A stretch of 6,162 nucleotides of DNA from Microcaldota archaeon. GTDB taxonomy: Archaea > Micrarchaeota > Micrarchaeia > Norongarragalinales > Norongarragalinaceae. Shown here piece after piece: positions 1 through 5,006 of this stretch. The notes beneath the pieces are model-generated. The model was not told where the DNA came from. It did not search any database and saw only the letters and a program-made list of their open reading frames with translations. Every line of letters begins with the position of its first letter. Positions within the stretch are counted from its first letter, which is position 1. Both the position numbers and the translations under genes were made by a program. The stretch spans positions 1 to 6,162 of the forward strand of contig JAGVWL010000006.1 in NCBI GenBank assembly GCA_018304285.1. The letters run 5' to 3'.

Positions 1-347
1 ACGGTCCTCTTGTTGTCGACCGTCCTCATCCTCTGCAATTTGGTCAGCTGGAAGTAATACATTGCGAGGAAGAATGCCGGCAGGGCGAGTATGGCCAGGT
101 TGAACAAAAGCCATATTCCCACGATTAGCGAGAGGACGGTGTAGACGCGAAAGCGGATGAACTTCTTGTATTCCGGCAAGTGGTCCATCATGTAGGCGTA
201 ACGCGTTCCCATTACGAGCAAGGGGCGTTTGGCTTCGGCTACGGTACCGTAAATGCCCACCTGCCCCGGCGGTTGCGCGGGCTGCAAAGGCGCGGCTACG
301 GGCATGCCGAGCACGTTTTCCTTCATTTCCTTTTGTTCCTCAGCCAT
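1..347 (-). CDS. Small two-helix membrane protein, C-terminus cut off by window edge
   Basis: I do not recognise the family. The visible 115 residues start at an ATG ten bases after the stop of the upstream gene, with GGTG four codons' distance or less before it, so it is the last visible gene of the minus-strand operon. Residues 1-45 are soluble and rich in Pro/Ala/Gln. An RYAY motif sits at 49-52, followed by an amphipathic basic/aromatic stretch (EYKKFIRFR). Residues 68-99 form one continuous hydrophobic run with Pro90 inside, too long for one helix and best read as a tight hairpin. A basic tail follows (KLQRMR, then DNKR). Basic residues on both sides predict both termini in the cytoplasm. 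The RYxY motif and its spacing to a Gly-Ile in the first helix match the gene at 1099-1458, so the two may be old paralogues. Function unknown; the reading frame itself is well supported. Confidence 0.82.
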   Translation of the reverse strand, partial: MAEEQKEMKENVLGMPVAAPLQPAQPPGQVGIYGTVAEAKRPLLVMGTRYAYMMDHLPEYKKFIRFRVYTVLSLIVGIWLLFNLAILALPAFFLAMYYFQLTKLQRMRTVDNKRT

Positions 348-357
348 TTTTCACACC

Positions 358-756
358 TTATTTCGTTGAAATGCACGCTTTTCCCTTGAACCACTCTACG
401 CTCCACGCGTAGTTCAGCAAAAGCTGGCTCCAGAAATACCCCGTTAGGTAAGCGAAGAACGCGGCAATCCACAAGTTGATTCCGTAAAAGAACAGCACTG
501 CTATGAGCGAAACGACGCAGTAGAGCCATGCTTTGTACACAGTCCCGATAGACCCTTCCTTCCACTTTTCACCAAACCAGTCTTTGATGATTTCGCCCCT
601 CGTTTTCACCATGAGCGAATTGACCGGCGTGCCGTCTGCGAAGCGCTGGTTGGATTGCATGGGAACGTACAAGTTGGGAGCCGCGGCTGCGTTAAACTCG
701 GGCGCGTTTTGCTTCGCGCGCTCCGGCGGCCTGAATTCCCTCAACGGTACTGCCAT
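358..756 (-). CDS. Small two-helix membrane protein (132 aa), unknown function
   Basis: Family not recognised. The ATG lies 19 bases after the stop of the upstream 69-residue gene and is preceded by AAAAGGGGAT, a plausible ribosome binding site. Residues 1-50 are polar with Pro, Ala and Asn. Residues 51-75 are charged and aromatic (RGEIIKDWFGEKWKEG). Residues 76-109 form one hydrophobic run with a likely turn at YGIN (91-94), so a two-helix hairpin is the simplest topology. The C-terminal tail is amphipathic and aromatic (NYAWSVEWFKGK) and ends near the membrane. There are two cysteines, at 80 in the first helix and 128 in the tail. The N-terminal layout, hairpin and basic flanks resemble its operon partners, which suggests a multi-subunit membrane assembly. 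That is inference only. Confidence 0.82.
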   Translation of the reverse strand: MAVPLREFRPPERAKQNAPEFNAAAAPNLYVPMQSNQRFADGTPVNSLMVKTRGEIIKDWFGEKWKEGSIGTVYKAWLYCVVSLIAVLFFYGINLWIAAFFAYLTGYFWSQLLLNYAWSVEWFKGKACISTK

Positions 757-775
757 TTTTATCCCCTTTTCAACC

Positions 776-985
776 TCAAATCCAGTGCAAAATCATCGCC
801 GAATAGGCAATGCTTGCGAACACTATCGCCCAAATGACGTTGTCGGGAAGGATGAAGCTGATGCCGAACATCGCCTGTTCGAAAGTCCACCCTCCGTTAG
901 CAATGTTCACCAGCCCGGCGTCTTCAAGCAGGCTGACTATTTGCATTGCTATGCCTGGCTCTTGGGGCTCGAACTTTTCAGCCAT
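776..985 (-). CDS. Very small membrane protein (69 aa), unknown function
   Basis: Family not recognised. The start ATG overlaps the end of the upstream 39-residue ORF by eight bases (ATGGCTGA), a typical translational-coupling arrangement. GGTG lies six bases before the ATG, at 992-995. Residues 1-30 are polar to amphipathic (IVSLLEDAGLVNIAN). Residues 33-46 are moderately hydrophobic, Pro47-Asp48 forms a break, and 49-69 is a clear transmembrane segment ending in HWI at the very C-terminus. The protein could therefore be a short hairpin like its neighbours or a single C-terminal anchor. It has no basic tail after the last helix, unlike the other operon members. Its gene order makes it part of the same transcript. 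Confidence 0.75.
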   Translation of the reverse strand: MAEKFEPQEPGIAMQIVSLLEDAGLVNIANGGWTFEQAMFGISFILPDNVIWAIVFASIAYSAMILHWI

Positions 986-1097
986 GTTTCACACCACACG
1001 CGCAGGTAGCGCGCTGGCCGTAGTCAACAAGCTCTTTTGCCGTGACCGCGGTCCACGCGTCTTTTTCCCCGACGATGTAAACTATTTCCTTTTCCAT
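978..1097 (-). CDS. 39-residue soluble micro-ORF with a C-x-C pair, coupled to both neighbours
   Basis: This ORF fills the only gap in the operon. Its ATG follows the upstream TGA by one base (TGAGATG). GGTGG at 1104-1108 lies six bases before it. Its own TGA overlaps the next gene's ATG by eight bases. The product starts MEKEIVYIVGEKDAWTAV and ends CACGVKHG. It is charged, has no membrane segment, and carries a Cys-Ala-Cys near the C-terminus next to Lys-His, which could bind a metal or form a disulfide. I recognise no family. The precise fit between two genes and the good ribosome binding site argue that it is translated. Its short length means chance cannot be excluded. Confidence 0.55.
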   Translation of the reverse strand: MEKEIVYIVGEKDAWTAVTAKELVDYGQRATCACGVKHG

Positions 1098-1098
1098 C

Positions 1099-1458
1099 TC
1101 AATCCACCAACACTATCGACCTGTACTTTCCGAAGGTCCTGGTAATGAACCCGTCCATCCACGCTATATCCTGGAAGCGGGCTGCCAATGCTATCATGAG
1201 CAAAGCGCCTGGAGGGAATGCCTGAAGCGTGAGAATTCCGAAAACGAAGCAGAATACGGCTTTCACCATGTTCTTGTAACGGTCTTTCTCGTACCCTACA
1301 TACTCATCCAAATACGTGTAACGCTTGTGCTGCTTGATGAACGGCGGTGCGCCGGGTTTCACGTACAGCGGCAGGAAAGACCTGCCCGGCTGGCCGGGCG
1401 TAGTGCCGGTGCTGGCGCCGATTTGCTGTATTTCCGTTGCTCCTACTTCAGCAGCCAT
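1099..1458 (-). CDS. Small two-helix membrane protein (119 aa) with RYxY motif, unknown function
   Basis: Family not recognised. The start ATG is 23 bases after the stop of the first operon gene. Upstream, AAGGGATGG is only a weak ribosome binding site. Residues 1-40 are low in charge and rich in Gly, Pro and Thr (GTTPGQPG, KPGAPPF) and are probably flexible. RYTY at 46-49 is followed by a Tyr- and Lys-rich amphipathic stretch (EYVGYEKDRYKNMVK). Residues 65-93 are hydrophobic with a PPG turn at 82-84, giving a very tight hairpin. The tail (MDGFITRTFGKYRSIVLVD) is partly basic and ends in a hydrophobic strand-like segment. An ungapped comparison with the gene at 1-347 keeps Arg-Tyr-x-Tyr, a Lys, two Val and Gly-Ile at equal spacing, which suggests paralogy. 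Confidence 0.82.
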   Translation of the reverse strand: MAAEVGATEIQQIGASTGTTPGQPGRSFLPLYVKPGAPPFIKQHKRYTYLDEYVGYEKDRYKNMVKAVFCFVFGILTLQAFPPGALLMIALAARFQDIAWMDGFITRTFGKYRSIVLVD

Positions 1459-1481
1459 TTTCCATCCCTTTTACCAAAACC

Positions 1482-1841
1482 TCACGTACCCTCGAGAATC
1501 TCACGGTTCCTGTTGACTCTTTCGAAGAAGAATGCCTTGCGGGCGTAAACCCCCCAACTCCAGCCCGCCAGCAAAGCCAGCGCAGCCGAAACGAGGATGC
1601 TCCAAGTGAGCGCATACAACGCCCCAACCCCGAGCACTATTGCCGCAACGCGGGAAACCTGAATCAAACGCCAATTTCCGAGCTCCATGTTCATGAACTC
1701 CTGCCTGGTGGAAACCTTCATGACCCCCCTTCCTTCGGTTTGCACCGGCAACCAGACCGGCGAGTAGGTCCATTCGCGCTCAGAGCTCTCGCTCTTGCCA
1801 GAATATCCCTTCAAGCCTTGTAGGCTGGTTTTCACTTGCAT
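1482..1841 (-). CDS. Small two-helix membrane protein (119 aa), first gene of the operon
   Basis: Family not recognised. The ATG at 1841 has the best ribosome binding site of the operon (GGGGAGG, three bases away) and a TATA box about 40 bases upstream, so this is the promoter-proximal gene. Residues 1-60 are soluble, with Ser/Glu-rich and aromatic patches (SESSEREWTYSPVW). Residues 65-100 form a long hydrophobic run with a possible turn around TWS (79-81). The tail is strongly basic and aromatic (YARKAFFFERVNRNRE). Basic residues on both sides predict a hairpin with both ends in the cytoplasm. An internal Met at 41 with GGAGGG-like sequence nearby could be an alternative start, which would remove most of the soluble domain; the upstream start is better placed against the promoter. 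Confidence 0.8.
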   Translation of the reverse strand: MQVKTSLQGLKGYSGKSESSEREWTYSPVWLPVQTEGRGVMKVSTRQEFMNMELGNWRLIQVSRVAAIVLGVGALYALTWSILVSAALALLAGWSWGVYARKAFFFERVNRNREILEGT

Positions 1842-1844
1842 TTT

Positions 1845-1851
1845 CCTCCCC
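1845..1851 (-). promoter_or_regulatory. Strong ribosome binding site of the first operon gene
   Basis: On the minus strand this reads GGGGAGG followed by AAA and the ATG at 1841. It matches the archaeal anti-Shine-Dalgarno core (GGAGG) better than any other site in the operon, although the three-base spacing is short. It fixes the start of the 1482-1841 gene. Confidence 0.65.
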
Positions 1852-1880
1852 TTTTACTGCTATTACTCCTGTTTTTGACA

Positions 1881-1888
1881 TTTATAAA
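1881..1888 (-). promoter_or_regulatory. TATA box of the minus-strand membrane-protein operon
   Basis: TTTATAAA lies 40 bases before the ATG of the first operon gene, preceded on the minus strand by CAAG. Standard archaeal spacing of about 25 bases places transcription start near 1857-1862, giving a leader of roughly 16-20 bases that still contains the GGGGAGG site. It is the only good promoter I see for the six genes, whose short gaps and overlaps suggest co-transcription. Confidence 0.65.
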
Positions 1889-1927
1889 CTTGTCGGTAGT
1901 AACAAGTAGGCTTTTGGCTGGATGGAG

Positions 1928-1942
1928 GGGGTTTAAGACCCC
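1928..1942. repeat. 15-bp dyad, candidate operator
   Basis: GGGGTTTAAGACCCC is a near-perfect dyad around position 1935, with half-sites GGGGTTT and GGGGTCT (six of seven bases equal). It sits about 40 bp upstream of the TATA box of the left operon, a usual place for an activator-type operator. As RNA it could form a five-base-pair stem with loop TTAAG. Confidence 0.4.
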
Positions 1943-1978
1943 GGCTCTACTATATACTATTAACTTGGTTGCTGGCGA

Positions 1979-1990
1979 GTGCTCAAGCAC
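1979..1990. repeat. 12-bp dyad GTGCTCAAGCAC
   Basis: The arms GTGCT and AGCAC are perfectly complementary around a central CA. The site lies between the divergent promoters, about 80 bp upstream of the first S-layer TATA candidate. It may be a binding site for a dimeric regulator or a chance palindrome. Confidence 0.3.
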
Positions 1991-2009
1991 GAGCTTTCGC
2001 AGGCTGGCA

Positions 2010-2064
2010 GCCGGCAAAACCGCCTCAGGCACTCCCTGCCGGCGGGGCGCGGGTTTACCGGCAG
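2010..2064. repeat. GC-rich block of three alternating inverted repeats
   Basis: GCCGGCA at 2010-2016 is perfectly complementary to TGCCGGC at 2037-2043, with a smaller GCCT/AGGC stem inside the loop. The overlapping CTGCCGG at 2036-2042 is also perfectly complementary to CCGGCAG at 2058-2064. The central element can therefore pair with the left or the right copy but not both. The block ends six bases before the first S-layer TATA candidate, so it is either a set of protein-binding sites or part of a longer transcript that starts upstream. Confidence 0.5.
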
Positions 2065-2069
2065 TGAAG

Positions 2070-2077
2070 TTTAAATA
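2070..2077 (+). promoter_or_regulatory. Distal TATA box candidate for the S-layer gene
   Basis: TTTAAATA, preceded by the purine-rich GTGAAG, closely fits an archaeal TATA box with a TFB recognition element. Transcription would start near 2100, leaving a leader of about 175 bases before the GTG at 2277. Confidence 0.5.
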
Positions 2078-2128
2078 CCGTCGTTTCTTTCCGAAGGGTT
2101 TTACGACAGGAAGCGAATTTTGGAAAGG

Positions 2129-2136
2129 TTTAAAAA
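2129..2136 (+). promoter_or_regulatory. Proximal TATA box candidate for the S-layer gene
   Basis: TTTAAAAA follows GGAAAGG, a purine-rich element like a TFB recognition site. It predicts a start near 2158 and a leader of about 115 bases. With the box at 2070-2077 it may form a tandem promoter, as would suit a heavily transcribed surface-layer gene. Confidence 0.5.
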
Positions 2137-2252
2137 GAGAGTTTTGGATATAGCTTAACTCGCGTTCAATCCGCAGTATAGCTTGTCATCGGGTTGAGGC
2201 GGGCGAATATCCTTCATAGGAGAGTATAGGAAAAAAGAGAGAAAGAAATCTG

Positions 2253-2271
2253 CTGTCGAAAGACAGAGGTG
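2253..2271 (+). promoter_or_regulatory. GNRA-capped leader hairpin abutting the S-layer ribosome binding site
   Basis: CTGTC (2253-2257) and GACAG (2262-2266) form a perfect five-base-pair stem closed by a GAAA tetraloop. The ribosome binding site GAGGTG (2266-2271) starts at the last stem base, and TCT at 2249-2251 could extend the stem over AGG with one bulged G. The site ends five bases before the GTG start codon, which settles that start. The hairpin could protect the messenger RNA or tune access of the ribosome. Confidence 0.55.
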
Positions 2272-2276
2272 GTTAC

Positions 2277-4862
2277 GTGAAAAGTATAAATGTAAAGAAG
2301 ATCGCTGCCGCTGCTGCGGGCGCCGCAATGTTGGGTGCTGCTGCTGTTGGCGCAGTCAGCGTTGATGAAGCTGGCGTATCTGCATTTCCGTGGTTCAGCA
2401 ACGGAACTCCGAACGTAGTTTTGGTCGTGGGTTCTCGCGCCGCACCTTCCGATGCAGTTGCTGCCGCCAACGTGGCTGCAATGATTGGAAACTTGGCGTA
2501 CACTAGCGGTGCCGCAGTTGAAATAACCGGTACTGACTTGCTGACGTGCACTGGCGGTACAAGCGGAAGTTCGACTACGACTTTGACCGTCGAGACTCCT
2601 GGAGTCAACCCGGCTTTGGCGTACCAAATCAAGACTTATGTTGAAGACCACATCGACGACCAGGCTGACAACGTGAGGGGCACTACGACTACTTTGATGA
2701 CGACTTTCTCGTCTTCATCTGCCACCAACGTGTCGGTAAGCGGAAACCCGAACACCATCACTCCTGACGACACTCAGGTTTTGACTCTTCCGAGCAGCGG
2801 GGCAATCTCTAACCCCAAGGGAATGACCATCAAGGAAGACCAGAGGACGTACGTTTCGGCAAAGACCGTTTACGACACTTCTGACGACCGGATTGAAGCG
2901 CAGAACGTGCGCGTTGCTTACGAGGTTTCGTTTGCAGACCCGATTCCAGTTTGTCTGGATACCACGAAGGCTCAGGCAACCTGCTCGCAGTCCGACTTGG
3001 TCACCAAGAACCGCATCAAGATCACTTTCTTGGGCGAAACTTGGGTTTTGGTTCCCTCTTCCAGCGGCTCCGCAACGTGGGGCTTGGTTACCGACGGTTC
3101 GGCAATCAGCACCATCGCCATGGGCAAGGAAGTTGACTACAAGAGCTTCATGGTAGCCGGCGATTCGACTACTCTTGCCGACGGCAAGAAGGTCGTGTTG
3201 TCCGACATTACCGGAATCGGAACTGGAACTCAGACTCAAACCAGGGTTACCTTCCAGATTTACGACGCGAACGGCGGCTTGCTCGACCAGACCACCCTCT
3301 ATCCTCTCGAGACTTACGACAAGAATGGAGTCGTAGTCTTCGTTTGGGATGTAGTCGGTGGTGCGTTGGGTGGAACCAACTACGCTGAAGTTTCATTGTT
3401 CGGAAGCAGGCTCGTCATCGAAGACGGCAAGAAAGTTTCCGGGCAGGGAGACTGGTATGCGGAAATCCAATCGCAGAACGTTTCCACCTCGCAGGGATTG
3501 CAGAAGGTAGTCCTCATGGACACTACCAGCATCTACAACCTTGCAACCGGAGACAGCATCCAGATGATCAAGAACATTCCCGGCTTGAAGTTGACCTTCA
3601 ACGGAATGGACTTGAAGGATGACGACTACGACGACTTGGTCTTCACCCTGCAGAAGAATGCTACAATCAGCATTGCTTCGGGAAGGACTTTGGCCGGAGA
3701 CTTCATTCAAGTGTCTTCGACCAAGAGCAACGCCTTCTTCCAGTCTGGACTGACCGACACCTCGGGTGTGAGCAGCGTTTACGTAATGGTAAGCCCGTTC
3801 GCAAACTCGAGCACCGGAACCCAGAACTACTACGCTGGAACTGTGTTCTATCAGAACAGCACTTCAGAGTGGGTTGCAGGCTCAAACGCAACTACCATCT
3901 CTTACTACAGTGCAGACGATGGCGGGTTGAGGACGACTACGTTGACGTACTACTACTCGGCTACCGAAACCGCGACCATCCGCTTCCTCGACGCGTTGAA
4001 CGGTACTAACTCTACCGTGACCAACAGCGATGCGTTCGTCATCGCCGTTCCTGAAGGGACCGAGGATTCGGACACTACCGCGACTGTAGCAACGACTGGT
4101 GGAACCTCCCAACCGTACTGGACGTTCCTTTACGACCAGGACGCAAGGCAGTTCGAGAGCGACATCAACTCCACCACGATCGGAACCAACCCGTTCGGCT
4201 ACGAGGCTAACTCTGCGGCTGACGCGACCGGAAACTTTGTCTTTGGAGCGTACAACTCCACTGGCGGAGTTTCGTTTGCGAACGTCGAGGCCAAGTACGT
4301 TTCCTACAGGGGAAGCTGGGCTAACGGATTCGGAACCGACTCTGTTTCGCTGAAGTACGCGAAGAAGATGGGTCACGGTGTCTACACTCTGAGCAAGGCT
4401 GGCTCTTCGACCACCGACAACAAGGTAACCAAGGACTTCAAGGCAGGCGAAACTGCTTTGGATGATTCTGGCTACAAGGTGACTGTCGACGCCATTACCG
4501 GCGCAGGCGCGGGCGGAAGCGTAGGCGGAACTGACAACCTGAAGGTTACGGCCAACGGGGTTGAAGTCAGCTCTGTCGATGCAATCGTTCCTCTCGACAC
4601 AAGCTCTGCACCTTTGGTAGTGCTTGACACCAACCCGCTTGCGACTGGCGCATCTAGCGTGGTCACCTTCGGTGGCCAGATGGTCAACAGCGTTTCGGCC
4701 AGTGCTTTGGCTGGAGCAGAGTTGACTGCCGGTAGCGAGCCTGTCGTCAAAGTCGTTGGCAGCAAGCTCATCGTAGCAGGTTACGATGCCGCTGGCACGA
4801 CTGAAGCGACTGCAAACCTCATCGGATGGTTGATGCTCAACAGGGACAGCATCAGGAGCTAA
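2277..4862 (+). CDS. S-layer protein (Methanococcales/DPANN type), 861 aa
   Basis: This is the likely main structural protein of the cell's surface lattice. The start is GTG, chosen because GAGGTG lies five bases upstream and the product begins with a signal peptide: basic MKSINVKK, then an Ala-rich core to about residue 27. Residues 41-75 (PNVVLVVGSRAAP, then a DAVAAANVAAMIG helix) match my memory of the N-terminal archaeal S-layer domain. Residues 777-855 (VVTFGGQMVNSVSA, then KLIVAGYDAAGTTEATANLIG) match the C-terminal domain, and in this family the two ends are thought to pack together. The middle is Thr/Ser/Gly-rich beta-type sequence. I count 11 N-glycosylation sequons, nine between 401 and 660. 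Cysteines are at 91, 226 and 236; the last two may form a disulfide. There is no C-terminal membrane anchor, so attachment must be by another route. Lysine is nearly always AAG and asparagine AAC, as expected of a highly expressed gene. Confidence 0.88.
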   Translation: MKSINVKKIAAAAAGAAMLGAAAVGAVSVDEAGVSAFPWFSNGTPNVVLVVGSRAAPSDAVAAANVAAMIGNLAYTSGAAVEITGTDLLTCTGGTSGSSTTTLTVETPGVNPALAYQIKTYVEDHIDDQADNVRGTTTTLMTTFSSSSATNVSVSGNPNTITPDDTQVLTLPSSGAISNPKGMTIKEDQRTYVSAKTVYDTSDDRIEAQNVRVAYEVSFADPIPVCLDTTKAQATCSQSDLVTKNRIKITFLGETWVLVPSSSGSATWGLVTDGSAISTIAMGKEVDYKSFMVAGDSTTLADGKKVVLSDITGIGTGTQTQTRVTFQIYDANGGLLDQTTLYPLETYDKNGVVVFVWDVVGGALGGTNYAEVSLFGSRLVIEDGKKVSGQGDWYAEIQSQNVSTSQGLQKVVLMDTTSIYNLATGDSIQMIKNIPGLKLTFNGMDLKDDDYDDLVFTLQKNATISIASGRTLAGDFIQVSSTKSNAFFQSGLTDTSGVSSVYVMVSPFANSSTGTQNYYAGTVFYQNSTSEWVAGSNATTISYYSADDGGLRTTTLTYYYSATETATIRFLDALNGTNSTVTNSDAFVIAVPEGTEDSDTTATVATTGGTSQPYWTFLYDQDARQFESDINSTTIGTNPFGYEANSAADATGNFVFGAYNSTGGVSFANVEAKYVSYRGSWANGFGTDSVSLKYAKKMGHGVYTLSKAGSSTTDNKVTKDFKAGETALDDSGYKVTVDAITGAGAGGSVGGTDNLKVTANGVEVSSVDAIVPLDTSSAPLVVLDTNPLATGASSVVTFGGQMVNSVSASALAGAELTAGSEPVVKVVGSKLIVAGYDAAGTTEATANLIGWLMLNRDSIRS

Positions 4863-4873
4863 GCTAGCTCCCA

Positions 4874-4927
4874 TTTTTTTCTTTTTATTGCTCCCCTCCT
4901 TTTTTTTGAGGGGGCGTTCTTCTTTTT
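4874..4927 (+). terminator. Terminator region after the S-layer gene
   Basis: Starting 12 bases after the stop codon there is a T-run broken by one C (TTTTTTTCTTTTTATT). A hairpin follows with arms CCCCTC (4893-4898) and GAGGGG (4908-4913) and a T-filled loop, then another T-rich tract (CTTCTTTTT). Archaeal RNA polymerase stops at T-runs, so several stop signals in a row would insulate a strong transcript from the next gene. Confidence 0.65.
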
Positions 4928-4969
4928 AACCTCCGCGTTCATTATTTTGTTTCACACGGCATAGTCGCG

Positions 4970-4977
4970 CATATATT
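4970..4977 (+). promoter_or_regulatory. TATA box candidate for the membrane-anchored exoprotein
   Basis: CATATATT lies about 33 bases before the TTG at 5007. A start site about 25 bases downstream would leave a leader of only a few bases, in line with a leaderless or nearly leaderless message and with the lack of a clear ribosome binding site before the TTG. Confidence 0.4.
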
Positions 4978-5006
4978 CGGTTTGCATTCGACAAGGGTTT
5001 TTTCTT

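Larger units (their letters stand above)
1842..2276. other. Divergent intergenic region, no credible gene
   Basis: This 435-bp stretch separates the minus-strand membrane-protein operon from the plus-strand S-layer gene. It holds one good TATA box for the left operon, two candidate TATA boxes for the right gene, two dyads (1928-1942 and 1979-1990), a GC-rich block of alternating inverted repeats (2010-2064) and a purine-rich leader. Short ORFs cross it on both strands, but they overlap the promoters and read as low-complexity, non-protein-like sequence. I looked for tRNA, box C/D and other RNA genes and found none that I could support. Confidence 0.7.

Noticed and set aside
1915..2000. Possible tRNA, because GGTTTAAGACC resembles a tRNA-Leu(UAA) anticodon arm
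   Set aside because: I found no matching T-arm (GGTTC-RA), no D-arm with GG, and no acceptor stem around it; the outermost anticodon-stem pair would be G-G.
1832..2032. 66-codon minus-strand ORF in the intergenic region
   Set aside because: It overlaps the TATA box and the start of the first operon gene, lacks a ribosome binding site, and reads as non-protein-like sequence.
1836..2153. 105-codon plus-strand ORF across the intergenic region
   Set aside because: It begins inside the start region of the opposite-strand gene, runs through both S-layer TATA candidates and the inverted repeats, and has low-complexity Leu/Gly/Arg content.
2362..2371. Box C-like GTTGATGAAG, as in archaeal box C/D RNAs
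   Set aside because: It lies inside the S-layer reading frame (encoding Val-Asp-Glu) and no box D partner at suitable distance was convincing.
4099..4353. 84-codon plus-strand ORF in another frame of the S-layer gene
   Set aside because: It is entirely inside the S-layer coding sequence and Arg/Thr-rich, a normal shift artefact of Thr/Asn/Gly-rich codons.
3882..4874. 330-codon open frame on the minus strand inside the S-layer gene
   Set aside because: It is a shadow of the S-layer codons: its product is Arg/Val/Ser-rich with no domain sense, and the plus frame has family signatures, a signal peptide and a ribosome binding site.
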